NCBI RefSeq assembly: GCF_017744155.1
Contig: NZ_JAGHQT010000014.1
Location: 31,008-95,007 of the forward strand
Direction of reading: 5' to 3'
Origin: Endozoicomonas sp. G2_1
GTDB lineage: Bacteria; Pseudomonadota; Gammaproteobacteria; Enterobacterales; Alteromonadaceae
DNA: 64,000 bases
The translations under genes and the position numbers were made by a program. Under the pieces are notes generated by a model. It saw only the letters and a list, made by a program, of their open reading frames with translations, did no database searches and was not told the DNA's origin. This document shows positions 18,062-27,673 of the stretch, piece by piece (position 1 is the stretch's first letter; each line of letters starts with the position of its first letter).

Positions 18062-19288
18062 ATGGCAGATTTTTATCAAAACGGCATAGTAACAACACTG
18101 CACAACCTCAAGCAACGCAGCTATCAAAGTATGGAGCAAGAGTTAGTCGAGTTTGGCAAAAGTCGGCCAATGGGCTTAATTCTGCCCTCGTTGTTCTCAG
18201 AACTTGAAGGTAAAGCACTACCCAAGATCATCGACCAAATCGCTGAAGTGCCTTACCTCAATCAAATCGTCATAGGATTAGATCGCGCCGACCAAGCGCA
18301 ATATCAACACGCCCTCAAGTTTTTCAGTAAGCTTGGGCAAGAGCATAAAGTGCTGTGGAACGATGGCCCTAGGCTAAAAGCTCTTGATGCCAAGTTACAA
18401 GCAAAGGGGCTAGCGCCAAAAGAGCTCGGTAAGGGCCGCAATGTTTGGTATTGCATGGGCTATATTCTCGCCTCCAATAAAGCTGAGGCAGTGGCACTGC
18501 ACGATTGTGACATTCTCACCTACGAAAAAGACTTACTGGCAAGATTACTCTACCCTGTCGCCAACCCTCACTTCAACTATGAGTTTTGTAAAGGCTTTTA
18601 CGCGCGCGTCGCCGATGGCAAAATCAACGGTCGGGTTTCGCGACTATTAGTTACGCCACTGATCAAAGCACTTAAAAAAGTCGCCGGTTGTAACGAATAC
18701 CTCGATTATATGGATAGCTTTCGCTATCCACTGGCGGGTGAGTTTTCATTCCGCCGTGATGTCTTAACTGACCTGCGCATCCCCAGCGATTGGGGCTTAG
18801 AAATTGGTGTGCTCAGCGAAATGCAGCGCAACTATGCCTACAACCGCATTTGTCAGGCCGATATCGCTGATATTTACGATCACAAGCACCAAGATTTATC
18901 CCTCGACAACAAAGAAGCGGGCTTGTCGAAAATGTCGATCGACATCACCAAAGCCTTTATTCGCAAGCTCGCCACTCAGGGTCAAACCTTTAACGCCGAA
19001 ACCTTCCGCACCTTAAAAGCAACCTACTTTAGAATCGCTTTAGACTATGTCGAAACCTACCGCCACGATGCCATGATGAATGGCCTCAGCCTCGACATTC
19101 ACAACGAAGAAAAAGCGGTAGAAATGTTTGCCCAAAATATCGTGACTGCCGGTCAAACCTTCCTCGACAACCCAATGGCGACACCGTTTATTCCGGCGTG
19201 GAACCGAGTGATTAGCGCCGAGCCAGACATTTTGGCCCAAATTAAACAAGCGGTAGAACTCGACAACCAAGAATTCAGTCAAGCGTAG
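18062..19288 (+). CDS. gpgS: Glucosyl-3-phosphoglycerate synthase
   Basis: Retaining GT-A glycosyltransferase (GT81) that moves glucose from an NDP-glucose to 3-phosphoglycerate, the first step of glucosylglycerate synthesis. 408 aa. Features are [10 protein letters not shown] and IVIGLDRAD near the N-terminus, the GKGRNVW loop (123-129), the metal-binding D-C-D (148-150, [10 protein letters not shown]) and [14 protein letters not shown] for acceptor binding. It starts one base after the fusion gene stop and is followed 11 bases later by the phosphorylase, so the three genes form one operon. A mannosyl-3-phosphoglycerate synthase is less likely on sequence grounds. Confidence 0.88.
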   Translation: MADFYQNGIVTTLHNLKQRSYQSMEQELVEFGKSRPMGLILPSLFSELEGKALPKIIDQIAEVPYLNQIVIGLDRADQAQYQHALKFFSKLGQEHKVLWNDGPRLKALDAKLQAKGLAPKELGKGRNVWYCMGYILASNKAEAVALHDCDILTYEKDLLARLLYPVANPHFNYEFCKGFYARVADGKINGRVSRLLVTPLIKALKKVAGCNEYLDYMDSFRYPLAGEFSFRRDVLTDLRIPSDWGLEIGVLSEMQRNYAYNRICQADIADIYDHKHQDLSLDNKEAGLSKMSIDITKAFIRKLATQGQTFNAETFRTLKATYFRIALDYVETYRHDAMMNGLSLDIHNEEKAVEMFAQNIVTAGQTFLDNPMATPFIPAWNRVISAEPDILAQIKQAVELDNQEFSQA

Positions 19289-19299
19289 AGTATGGTGTG

Positions 19300-21042
19300 A
19301 TGGCGATATTGGAACAATTGAAGCAAAAACTATCTCAGCAGTTGGCGATTATTTACAATGATGTTGAGCTTAACACTGACTATGCTGAGCTTGCCGAGCG
19401 TTTGATCACCACTATGGCGCTTGATAACAACGCAACACCACCGGTGCCATTTGCCAATCATTGGTCTGAGCAAGATGTTGTCATGATCACATACGGCGAC
19501 AGCATTATTGATCATCAGTACAAACCGCTGGAAAACCTGCAACACTTTATCGACAGCTACTTAGGGCAAACAATCAACAGCATTCACGTATTGCCGTTTT
19601 TTCCCTACAGTTCAGACGACGGCTTTTCGGTCATTGATTATTCCAGCGTTAACGAAAGCTTGGGCGACTGGCAAGACATTAGTCAACTTGCCGAGAGCAA
19701 AAAAGTGATGGCAGATTTGGTGATCAATCACTGCTCAAGCCGCAGCGCGTGGTTTGACAACTTCATCAAAGGTGAAGGCCAAGGTTGCGATTACTTTTTT
19801 ACCGCTAGCCCAGAAGACGACTTATCGCTGGTAGTTCGGCCGCGAACATCGCCACTGCTGCGCACAGTCCAAACTGCCAACGGTGAACAACACGTGTGGT
19901 GTACCTTCAGCCACGACCAAGTCGATTTAGATTTTCGCAACCCTGAAGTACTGCTGCAATTTGTTAGCATCATTCGGCAGTATCTCGATGCTGGCATCAG
20001 TATTTTTAGGCTCGACGCAGTCGCGTTTTTGTGGAAGGAAGTCGGTAGTAAAAGTATCAACTTAGTACAAACTCATGAAGTGATTCGGCTGCTGAGAACT
20101 TTGGTGGAGCACGCCCGTAACGATGCCATAATTATTACCGAAACCAATATTCCCAACACCCAAAACTTAACCTACTTCGGCAATGCCAACGAAGCCCATT
20201 GTATTTACAATTTTTCATTACCGCCGCTGCTAATTAACACTTTGATTACCGGAGACTGTCTGTATCTAAAGCGCTGGTTGATGAGTATGCCACCGGCACA
20301 AAATGGCACGACTTATTTTAATTTTATTGCCTCTCACGACGGCATTGGCTTACGCCCCGCCGAAGGCCTACTGACCGATCAAGAAATCAGCACCTTGATC
20401 AACACCATGAAGCAATTTGGCGGTCGTATTTCTTGGCGCACCAGTGAAAGTGGAGAACAAAAAGCCTATGAAATGAATATTACCCTATTCGACGCACTAC
20501 AGGGTACTACTAACGGCCCAGATAAATGGGGGATGGCGCGTTTTATTTGTGCTCATGCCATCATGTTGGGCTTAGAGGGAATTCCCGGTATTTATATTCA
20601 CAGTTTACTGGCCACCACGAACGATTATGAAAAGCTCAAAAATACCCATCACAATCGCGCCATTAACCGCCACCGTTGGCAATACCCCGAACTAAAAGAC
20701 AAGCTGGCTGACGGTAACAGTCATCACCACAAAGTACTGAACCAACTTTTAGCATTAATTGATTTACGCAAGCAACAAGCGGCTTTTCACCCTAACGCTA
20801 CTCAGTTTACTCTGCACTTAGGTTTACAGTTATTTGGTTTTTGGCGCCAAAGTATCGACCGCAAGCAAAGTATTTTTTGTATCAGTAATATTAGTGACCA
20901 AAGCGTTCAATTGCCGCTCAGTGAATTAAACCTAGTACTAACAGAGCGCTGGCGCGAACTTATTACCGACACTGAACTAGCAGCGTTAACCGATACTATG
21001 ACCTTAAGCCCCTATCAAACGGTGTGGTTGAGTAATGTTTAA
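19300..21042 (+). CDS. GH13 subfamily 18 phosphorylase, probable glucosylglycerate phosphorylase
   Basis: Sucrose-phosphorylase-like enzyme (580 aa from ATG 19300; a GTG directly upstream is also in frame). GH13 signatures are visible: nucleophile Asp239 in [11 protein letters not shown], acid/base Glu281 in [12 protein letters not shown], transition-state Asp347 in [11 protein letters not shown], and ITYGDSI and [19 protein letters not shown] near the N-terminus. Family members cleave sucrose, glucosylglycerol or glucosylglycerate with phosphate to give glucose-1-phosphate. Linkage to gpgS and a glycerate-kinase-like domain points to glucosylglycerate, as for E. coli YcjM. It would recover carbon as Glc-1-P plus glycerate. 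Substrate is inferred from context. It is convergent with the DUF2007 gene. Confidence 0.82.
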   Translation: MAILEQLKQKLSQQLAIIYNDVELNTDYAELAERLITTMALDNNATPPVPFANHWSEQDVVMITYGDSIIDHQYKPLENLQHFIDSYLGQTINSIHVLPFFPYSSDDGFSVIDYSSVNESLGDWQDISQLAESKKVMADLVINHCSSRSAWFDNFIKGEGQGCDYFFTASPEDDLSLVVRPRTSPLLRTVQTANGEQHVWCTFSHDQVDLDFRNPEVLLQFVSIIRQYLDAGISIFRLDAVAFLWKEVGSKSINLVQTHEVIRLLRTLVEHARNDAIIITETNIPNTQNLTYFGNANEAHCIYNFSLPPLLINTLITGDCLYLKRWLMSMPPAQNGTTYFNFIASHDGIGLRPAEGLLTDQEISTLINTMKQFGGRISWRTSESGEQKAYEMNITLFDALQGTTNGPDKWGMARFICAHAIMLGLEGIPGIYIHSLLATTNDYEKLKNTHHNRAINRHRWQYPELKDKLADGNSHHHKVLNQLLALIDLRKQQAAFHPNATQFTLHLGLQLFGFWRQSIDRKQSIFCISNISDQSVQLPLSELNLVLTERWRELITDTELAALTDTMTLSPYQTVWLSNV

Positions 21043-21060
21043 TAATTAAGTTTTTGCTCG

Positions 21061-21378
21061 CTAATTGCGCACTGTTTGGCATTGCCAGCAAAGTTCAAAC
21101 TGAGCGCCGTTGGCTTCGCCACAGCTGCGACAAAACCAATCAATATCGTTACCTTTTTGTTGATTTTGTTCGTGCTCTGCAACAATTTTTAGTGCTAACT
21201 GCTCATGGGTATCTTCTAAAATCCAGAGTTCAGGCCATACATCAATCGGTGACAACTCACCGGCTGCACCGCCGGCAAACTCGTTCTTAATCAGTGTTTT
21301 TATCCCTAATTGATTAAGCTGCAGTTCCAGATGATTAACACTAAAGCGCTGCTCACTTTTATAAACTAGTTTCATCAA
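21061..21378 (-). CDS. DUF2007 domain protein with C-terminal zinc ribbon
   Basis: Small cytoplasmic protein of unknown function, 105 aa. The N-terminal 65 residues (KLVYKSEQRFSVNHLELQLN, then GIKTLIKNEFAGGA and PELWILEDTHEQLAL) match DUF2007, a GlnB-like alpha/beta domain called putative signal-transducing. The C-terminus carries a RanBP2/zinc-ribbon-like CxxC-x10-CxxC (WFCRSCGEANGAQFELCWQC). Convergent with the phosphorylase gene; only 18 bases separate the stops, and no clear terminator is seen between them. Confidence 0.82.
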   Translation of the reverse strand: MMKLVYKSEQRFSVNHLELQLNQLGIKTLIKNEFAGGAAGELSPIDVWPELWILEDTHEQLALKIVAEHEQNQQKGNDIDWFCRSCGEANGAQFELCWQCQTVRN

Positions 21379-21405
21379 ATGCCTTCCGTACCAGCACTAA
21401 TTCAA

Positions 21406-22410
21406 CTACCTGAGCTGCTGATACAGCTGGCTACCAGTTATCTGCATGCGGTTGTCTTTACCCTCAGTAAAAATCTGCTCAATTAACTTGATAATTGCCT
21501 CGTTGACTGGCGCTGAGCTACCTATTTGATGTGCCAATTTGACAATTTCACCATTGAGATAGGCAATTTCAGTTGGTCGACCTAACTGTAAATCTTCCCA
21601 CATTGACGAGCGCGCCTGAGCATCTATCTTGAGCATACTGGCGGCAATTCGCGTGAACAGCCAGTTTGGCAATTTAAGTAAATGAGGCAGCAAACTTGGC
21701 CCTACCTTGGCTACTTTTGCCGGTGCAATACCTGCTTTGGCCAATACGCCAAGTGCTTCAATCATTGATAGCGCTAAAACTCGGCGGTAGTCGCGGTTTT
21801 CCAGTTGTTGTTTCAACGGTAAATCAGCGATCACATTAATTGCATTATTTAGGTTTAACAGCAGTTTGCCCCACTGAATACTGGCAATATCGTCGCTGAC
21901 CATAGCATCAATACCAGCACTGACAAAGTACTGACTAAGCATTTTCGCTGGCTCAATACTCTCAAAGGCAAGTGCACCCTCAGTGCCACAAAAAAAGCGC
22001 CCTTGACCTTGGTTAACGACATTAAACGGCACCATACCGGTAATAATTTTGTGCTCAGGCATTAGCTTGGTAAGCAACTCGCCATTACCGATACCATTTT
22101 GCAAACTCACGAGTGCTGAATGCTTGGCTAAATAAGGCTTAATGTCTCGGGCAGCGCTTTCAGTGTCTTTTGATTTTACCGTCAGTAACACAACATCGAC
22201 ATTTGCTAAATCGCTCGGTTCAATAAATTTAATCGCGTTTGCTACACAGAATTTTTCAGAGCCATCGAGATTAGCTGATACAAGGCCGTGGTCAGCCAAT
22301 GTCTTTTTAATGCTATCGCGGCCAATAAACACGACGTCTTGACCACTCGCTAGCAGCCGCCCGCCAAGGTAACAACCAATAGAACCGGCACCAAAAATTG
22401 CAATTTTCAT
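21406..22410 (-). CDS. panE: 2-dehydropantoate 2-reductase family protein
   Basis: NADPH-dependent ketopantoate reductase fold (ApbA/PanE), pantothenate pathway. About 334 aa. The Rossmann motif IAIFGAGSIGCYLGGRL is at the N-terminus, LLTVKSKDTE follows the second half, and the family catalytic Lys is seen in IQWGKLLLNLNNAINV. Conserved SSMWEDLQLGRPTEIAYLNG near the C-terminus fits PanE. Start ATG 22410 is preferred over the in-frame GTG at 22416; no good Shine-Dalgarno is visible for either. PanE-like paralogues with other ketoacid substrates exist, so the symbol is moderately sure. Confidence 0.85.
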   Translation of the reverse strand: MKIAIFGAGSIGCYLGGRLLASGQDVVFIGRDSIKKTLADHGLVSANLDGSEKFCVANAIKFIEPSDLANVDVVLLTVKSKDTESAARDIKPYLAKHSALVSLQNGIGNGELLTKLMPEHKIITGMVPFNVVNQGQGRFFCGTEGALAFESIEPAKMLSQYFVSAGIDAMVSDDIASIQWGKLLLNLNNAINVIADLPLKQQLENRDYRRVLALSMIEALGVLAKAGIAPAKVAKVGPSLLPHLLKLPNWLFTRIAASMLKIDAQARSSMWEDLQLGRPTEIAYLNGEIVKLAHQIGSSAPVNEAIIKLIEQIFTEGKDNRMQITGSQLYQQLR

Positions 22411-22632
22411 ATTCACGCGCTTTTGAATTAAACAGAGTTTTCAGACTAAAACAAAAAGCTAGTAAGGCCAAGGGCTTATAGTAAATGGACGAACTTATTG
22501 ATGAGCATAACTAAGATAAATGCGGTAAATAACAGGCTCGACAAGATTGATATCGGCAAAAGCGCTATCAATCGCGGGGCAAACCATTAAAATAGCCTTA
22601 ATATTGGAAAACCAGACCAACTGGACAAAATC

Positions 22633-23616
22633 ATGAATTCACAAAAACCTCGAGTTAATAAACTAGGATTTAAAAAACTCATTGCCGCGTCGGCGATTAT
22701 TAGCGCGCTAAGTCTTGTCAGCGCTTGCTCGACTGATACCACTGCTGGCAACGAGCCTGCAACTCAAGAAACTACTGTATCAAGTTTAAAAGTCGCCACT
22801 TGGAACATCGCATGGCTTGGCTCGCATGAATATAACAAGCGTGATAACGACGACTATCAACAGCTTGCTAAGTACGCGAAAGCACTCGACGCCGATGTTA
22901 TCGCCTTGCAAGAAGTAGAAAACGCTGACTATGCCCGCAAGGTCTTTGGCGATGATTATCACTATTACTTTTCTACCAAAGACTGGGTTCAGCGAGTCGG
23001 TGTTGCGGTGCGAAAGTCACTGAACCTAGAGATCAAATCAGCTGAATATCGTGCACTGGATGTGGGTCGTGTGCGCAATGGTATCGACATTACCTTAACT
23101 CAAGGTGATAAATCACTGCGTTTACTTGCCGTGCACTTAAAGTCAGGTTGTTTTGACAATCCGCTTGATCCCGAAAGTGTCGCTGCCATGCCTGCTAGCA
23201 CAGATCGCGAGTTGCGCAGAAAAGATGCTTGTCAGCGCTTAGCCAAACAACGCTCACCACTGGAAAGCTGGATTGATGCCCGCGCCAGTGAAAACAAACC
23301 CTTTATTGTTTTAGGTGATTTTAACCGCCGGTTTAGTCAAGACATTGCCAAACAATACCCAGAAAACCAAGGCCTTTGGCAAATCATTGACGATCACGAC
23401 GCAGAAAAATTGTGGTCGCCAACCCTAACTACCGAATCTAAGTGTTGGGGTGGTTACTACAAAGACTACATCGACCATATTGTCTTCGACCCAAGAGCTA
23501 AGCAAATGTACCAAGCTGATTCGTTTAGCCAGTTGGTGTTTGATGGTGAGTACAGCCGGGAGCTAAGCAATGCGCTAAGTGATCACTGTCCAATAGCTGT
23601 CGAGTTGAATTGGTAG
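22633..23616 (+). CDS. Endonuclease/exonuclease/phosphatase-family lipoprotein
   Basis: Secreted lipoprotein with an EEP (DNase I-like) fold, 327 aa. The signal has a basic N-terminus, a hydrophobic core (LIAASAIISALSLVSAC) and the lipobox VSAC. Catalytic motifs of the fold are visible: TWNIAWLG, ALQEVENAD (metal-binding Glu), GDFNRRF and SDHCPIAVELNW (catalytic His). Substrate could be extracellular DNA or a phosphoester; nothing in the context decides. Monocistronic, with its own upstream region of about 215 bases, followed by a strong hairpin. Confidence 0.85.
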   Translation: MNSQKPRVNKLGFKKLIAASAIISALSLVSACSTDTTAGNEPATQETTVSSLKVATWNIAWLGSHEYNKRDNDDYQQLAKYAKALDADVIALQEVENADYARKVFGDDYHYYFSTKDWVQRVGVAVRKSLNLEIKSAEYRALDVGRVRNGIDITLTQGDKSLRLLAVHLKSGCFDNPLDPESVAAMPASTDRELRRKDACQRLAKQRSPLESWIDARASENKPFIVLGDFNRRFSQDIAKQYPENQGLWQIIDDHDAEKLWSPTLTTESKCWGGYYKDYIDHIVFDPRAKQMYQADSFSQLVFDGEYSRELSNALSDHCPIAVELNW

Positions 23617-23632
23617 TGACTTCATTAATCAA

Positions 23633-23668
23633 GCAATATGTCAGGTTGAACTAAGCCTGACATATTGC
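23633..23668. terminator. Hairpin between convergent genes
   Basis: Perfect 13-bp inverted repeat (23633-23645 with 23656-23668), 10-base loop, 17 bases after one stop and 12 bases from the other. No T run on either side, so it may act as a bidirectional 3'-end structure rather than a classical terminator. Confidence 0.55.
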
Positions 23669-23680
23669 GACAAGAATACA

Positions 23681-24214
23681 CTAATTGTAGATTCTAAAGC
23701 TTGAATCCTGCTTCCAATTATCAAACTCATTGTTGACAACAGGCCAAGTATAATCAAACATCCATTCGCCCTTAATTTTTATGAAATAGATGTTAACACC
23801 TTTCCAATGCTCTGAGACAAAGTGGACATCCATTAACAGTTTTAAATGCCCCCTCTCTTTTTTACATCTTTGAGAAAAATGTGAAGGTGTTTTGTAGATA
23901 GTTAGCAACTCAAACTTTTGGTACCGGTGATACAATATAAAATCATTTAAGTCTGTAAACTGACTTAAAAAGCTAGAATCTTTATCACTTGAGCTAAGTT
24001 TTTCATATTGTTCAGTTAACTTTTCTTTATCGATAAATATAAAAGAATTGACGCGCTTCCAATAATCCTCTTGAGATTCATGGCTCTTATCAAAGTGCAG
24101 GTATTTTTGATAGAGATTCTTTAACTCACAATTCGCAAATGTTTTATTAGAAAAGCAAATCAACACAACGGAAAGCCAAACAGTATATTTAACTAAGGAC
24201 TTTGTAAGAAACAT
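23681..24214 (-). CDS. Hypothetical exported protein
   Basis: 177 aa, not recognised. The N-terminus has a signal peptide (SLVKYTVWLSVVLICFSNKTFA) with likely cleavage after TFA, leaving a mature protein with few cysteines (NCELKN, RCKKERG), many Lys, Phe and Tyr, and no membrane segment. The last third (HFVSEHWKGVNIYFIKIKGE then WMFDYTWPV) suggests a beta-strand-rich NTF2/DUF-like end but is not conclusive. The gene is visibly more AT-rich than its neighbours, which fits recent acquisition or weak constraint. It lies between the lipoprotein gene (convergent) and argA. Confidence 0.65.
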   Translation of the reverse strand: MFLTKSLVKYTVWLSVVLICFSNKTFANCELKNLYQKYLHFDKSHESQEDYWKRVNSFIFIDKEKLTEQYEKLSSSDKDSSFLSQFTDLNDFILYHRYQKFELLTIYKTPSHFSQRCKKERGHLKLLMDVHFVSEHWKGVNIYFIKIKGEWMFDYTWPVVNNEFDNWKQDSSFRIYN

Positions 24215-24273
24215 AAACTATATTCCCGCTTATTAATCCGGTTGATTAAATTAGTTTACTTAGTACAAAAAAA

Positions 24274-25584
24274 CTAAATATCCTTCACAAACACCTTAGA
24301 CTTGCGTTGATAGTTATACATTTGCTTTTTGCCCTCTGGCAATTTGTCTATTGGCTGCTCAATGAAACCCTGCTCTCTAAACCAGTGGCCACTGACCGTG
24401 GTTAACACAAAAATACTCGACAGTTCTAAGTCTTTGGCCTGTTGCTCAAGCGCTTGTAGCAAACGGACACCGCGATTGCCCTTGCGATAATCAGGATGAA
24501 TAGCAACGCAGGCAACTTCACCAGAGTTTTCTTCTGAATAAGGATAAAGCGCGGCACAGGCGATGGTAACATCTTCTTTGCGAATGACAGTGAAGCGGTC
24601 AATTTCCATTTCTAGCAATTCACGCGAGCGTTTTACTAGTACCCCTTCAGCTTCAAGTGGTTCAAGCAGTTCTAAAATGCCGCCAACATCATCAATAGAC
24701 GCGGTTGAGATTTGTTCTTTGTAGTCTTTTGCCACTAGCGTACCAGCGCCGTCGCGAGTAAATAACTCTTGTAGTAAGGCGGTATCACTTTGGTAGTTCA
24801 AGCAATGACAACGCTCAACACCGCCGTCAGCACTTTCAGCGATTGCTTTTAGCAACAATTGTTGTTGGTAATCATCACTACTATTGAGTAGCTTTTTCAC
24901 GCGGCTAACATCACAACTTTTAATCAACTTACCTGAGCTGTCGAGTAAACCGTCGTTTTTGCTAAAGGTAATCAACTTATCAGCATTCAGTGCAATTGCC
25001 GCTTGTGTGGCAACGTCTTCAAAGGTCAAATTAAACACTTCACCAGTCGGTGAATAACCGACCGGTGACAACAACACAATAGAGCCGTAATCGAGCTGGG
25101 TGTTGATACCAACGGTGTCGATGCGGCGAACAACGCCTGTGTATTTGTAATCAACACCATCTTTAACACCAATTGGACGAGCAACGACAAAATTACCTGT
25201 GCTGACGCGAATTTCAGCGCCGTGCATCGGCGAATTAATCAAGCCCATGGTCAGCAATGCTTCAATATGAATGCGCATTGAACCTGTGGCGTCTTTTACC
25301 GCAGATAAAGTATCGCTATCGGTAATGCGAACATTGTCCTGCATATTGGGCGCGACGTTTTGCCACTGCATGCGCTGGTCAATTTGCGGACGCGCGCCAT
25401 GTACTAATACCAGCTTCACACCAAGACTGCGCAACAAGGCGATATCGTGAATAATGTTGGCAAAGTTGGCGTCTTGCACCGCTTCGCCGCCAAACATCAA
25501 GACAAAAGTCTTGCCGCGGTGGGCATTAATATAAGGGGCTGCATGTCTAAACCACTTGATGTCGCTTGGACCACTCTTATACAT
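24274..25584 (-). CDS. argA: N-acetylglutamate synthase (AAK + GNAT)
   Basis: First step of arginine synthesis: acetyl-CoA + glutamate to N-acetylglutamate. 436 aa with the classical two-domain layout: an amino-acid-kinase-like domain (about 20-285; FVLMFGGEAV, LVLVHGARPQI, LLSPVGYSPTGEVFNL) that binds arginine for feedback inhibition, and a C-terminal GNAT domain (about 290-430; EVACVAIHPDY then RKGNRGVRLLQALEQQA). It is the last gene of the arg cluster but lies behind a terminator, so it probably has its own promoter in 25585-25650. It coexists with an acetyltransferase domain fused to ArgH next door. Confidence 0.95.
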   Translation of the reverse strand: MYKSGPSDIKWFRHAAPYINAHRGKTFVLMFGGEAVQDANFANIIHDIALLRSLGVKLVLVHGARPQIDQRMQWQNVAPNMQDNVRITDSDTLSAVKDATGSMRIHIEALLTMGLINSPMHGAEIRVSTGNFVVARPIGVKDGVDYKYTGVVRRIDTVGINTQLDYGSIVLLSPVGYSPTGEVFNLTFEDVATQAAIALNADKLITFSKNDGLLDSSGKLIKSCDVSRVKKLLNSSDDYQQQLLLKAIAESADGGVERCHCLNYQSDTALLQELFTRDGAGTLVAKDYKEQISTASIDDVGGILELLEPLEAEGVLVKRSRELLEMEIDRFTVIRKEDVTIACAALYPYSEENSGEVACVAIHPDYRKGNRGVRLLQALEQQAKDLELSSIFVLTTVSGHWFREQGFIEQPIDKLPEGKKQMYNYQRKSKVFVKDI

Positions 25585-25649
25585 AGGCTGTTAAACTCTT
25601 TTTGTTGAAGCTATTCGTTATTAAACGGATTAATTTTGTCGTTTTAATG

Positions 25650-25672
25650 AAAAAGAGGCGAATCATTTCGCC
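25650..25672 (-). terminator. Rho-independent terminator after argH(A)
   Basis: On the - strand GGCGAA-ATGA-TTCGCC (arms 25667-25672 and 25657-25662) is followed by TCTTTTT. It separates the argCBFGH(A) transcript from argA. Confidence 0.8.
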
Positions 25673-25689
25673 CCTTGTGGTTGAGCAAC

Positions 25690-27624
25690 TTAGTAGCCGC
25701 CGACCAAATATTCCATTGCCACCTCGTCGTCTGGATTCTTATGCGGGCTTGGCTCGCTGTCTTCAATAATATTATCAGCCAACGAATTCTTATCAATTAA
25801 GTTGAAACCAAGCTTGGTAAAGAAATCAGGTACATAAGTTAGCACAATGATTTTTTGCAGCTCGATTTGGTGAGCAAAATCTAATAAATACTGGACCATT
25901 GCCTGCCCTTGCCCTTGGCCATGAGCTTTTTCGTCAACAACAATTGAACGTATCTCGGCAAGACCAGTTTGGTAAATGTAAAGCGAGGCACAGCCAACCA
26001 CTTCACCGGCAATTTCAGCAACAACAAAATTTTGAATGTCGTGAATAATATTGTCGCGTGAGCGCGGTAAAATTTCGCCTTTATCGGCCCAGTAATCCAC
26101 TTGTTGATAAATTTTATCAACGTCTGACATACGCGCGCGACGCACAGAAATAGCGGCCGCACGTTGAGCATCTAAGCGCTGCTTAACTTGCTTTAACGCT
26201 ACTTTAATTTGCTGTTTACCCGGTGCACCAACCACTTGTTCGTTAAGAATTTCGTCGTTGCCCGACTGAATACTCGCGATCGCTTTTTCCACTTGGCCAC
26301 GCGAGGTACCACCAAGCACTTCACGCTTATCTAACGTCGATTCAATCGACAAGTGTTGATAAACATCTTGCTCGATTTTATCGCTAAACTCTTGAAGTTG
26401 GGTGAGGGTTAAATCTTCCAATGGACAGCCTTTATCAATGGCGGCAAGTACCACTTCACCGACAATGTGATGGGCTTCCCTAAATGGAATGTCTTTACTG
26501 ACTAAATAATCGGCAAGTTCTGTGGCATTTGCATAACCTTGTTGCGCCGCCGCCAGCGTTCTATTGCGATTTACTTTCAAGCCATCAGCCACTAACACCG
26601 CCATTTCTAAGCACTCATGCCAAGTATCAAGAGCGTCGAATAGCCCTTCTTTATCTTCCTGCATGTCTTTGTTGTAGGCCAGTGGCAAGGCTTTCATGGT
26701 CATTAACATACCGGTTAATGAGCCTGTTACTCGGCCTGCTTTGCCGCGAATAAGTTCACAAGCGTCTGGATTTTTCTTTTGCGGCATTAATGATGAACCT
26801 GAGCTTACTAAGTCGCTCATTTCAACAAAACCCGCTTCACCTGAGTTGTAGAAAATCAAATCTTCAGCAAAGCGCGATAAGTGCATCATGCTAACGCTCG
26901 CTGCCGATAATAACTCTATAACGTGGTCACGATCTGACACTGCATCTAAGCTATTTAAGGTCGCTTTGCGAAAACCCAAGTTTTGCGCCAATAAGTCGCG
27001 ATCAATTGGGTAAGCAGTACCCGCTAACGCTCCTGAACCAAGCGGTGAAGTGTCGGCGCGGTACAAAGCGTCTTTTAAGCGGCCAATATCGCGGTTAAAC
27101 ATTTCTACATAAGCTAAACACCAATGGCCGAAAGTCACAGGTTGGGCTCTTTGCAAATGGGTATAACCCGGTAACACTGTGCCTTTTTCACGCTCAGCAA
27201 GGTTCATTAACGCTTGTTGTAAATTGACTAAGGCCAATAAAATTTCGCCACCCGTCTCTTTACACCAAAGTTTTAAATCCGTCGCTACTTGGTCGTTACG
27301 GCTGCGACCTGTGTGTAATTTCTTACCCAAGTCGCCAGTTTTTTCAATTAGCGCACCTTCAACCCAGCTGTGAATATCTTCGGCATCAGATAACAAAATC
27401 TGCTTTGGATTTTGTTCAACCGACTCTTTCAATTCAGTTAACGCTTGTAATAACTGGTCAAGCTCAGCTTGGCTTAAAACATCAACCGTGGTTAATGCTT
27501 GCGCCCACGCCATTGAACCAACGATGTCTTGTACTGCCATACGGTAATCAACTGGCAGTGAGTCGTTGAATTTTTTAAATTGTGCACTGGCTTGCTCTTT
27601 AAAGCGGCCGCCCCATAACGCCAT
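25690..27624 (-). CDS. argH: Argininosuccinate lyase fused to a GNAT acetyltransferase, ArgH(A)
   Basis: Last step of arginine synthesis (argininosuccinate to arginine + fumarate) in residues 1-460, with GGRF at the start, [13 protein letters not shown], and the family signature [12 protein letters not shown] near residue 280. Residues about 495-640 form a GNAT domain ([20 protein letters not shown] ... [20 protein letters not shown]). This is the ArgH(A) fusion described from Moritella, where the added domain gives N-acetylglutamate synthase activity. At 644 aa it is about 185 residues longer than plain ArgH (E. coli 457). The GNAT acetyl-CoA loop is intact. A separate full-length argA follows, so the function here may be redundant. 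Confidence 0.95.
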   Translation of the reverse strand: MALWGGRFKEQASAQFKKFNDSLPVDYRMAVQDIVGSMAWAQALTTVDVLSQAELDQLLQALTELKESVEQNPKQILLSDAEDIHSWVEGALIEKTGDLGKKLHTGRSRNDQVATDLKLWCKETGGEILLALVNLQQALMNLAEREKGTVLPGYTHLQRAQPVTFGHWCLAYVEMFNRDIGRLKDALYRADTSPLGSGALAGTAYPIDRDLLAQNLGFRKATLNSLDAVSDRDHVIELLSAASVSMMHLSRFAEDLIFYNSGEAGFVEMSDLVSSGSSLMPQKKNPDACELIRGKAGRVTGSLTGMLMTMKALPLAYNKDMQEDKEGLFDALDTWHECLEMAVLVADGLKVNRNRTLAAAQQGYANATELADYLVSKDIPFREAHHIVGEVVLAAIDKGCPLEDLTLTQLQEFSDKIEQDVYQHLSIESTLDKREVLGGTSRGQVEKAIASIQSGNDEILNEQVVGAPGKQQIKVALKQVKQRLDAQRAAAISVRRARMSDVDKIYQQVDYWADKGEILPRSRDNIIHDIQNFVVAEIAGEVVGCASLYIYQTGLAEIRSIVVDEKAHGQGQGQAMVQYLLDFAHQIELQKIIVLTYVPDFFTKLGFNLIDKNSLADNIIEDSEPSPHKNPDDEVAMEYLVGGY

Positions 27625-27673
27625 ACTTTTCTCCTAATTCGCCTTTATTTAGTTTAGTTATCTAATTTCACTG

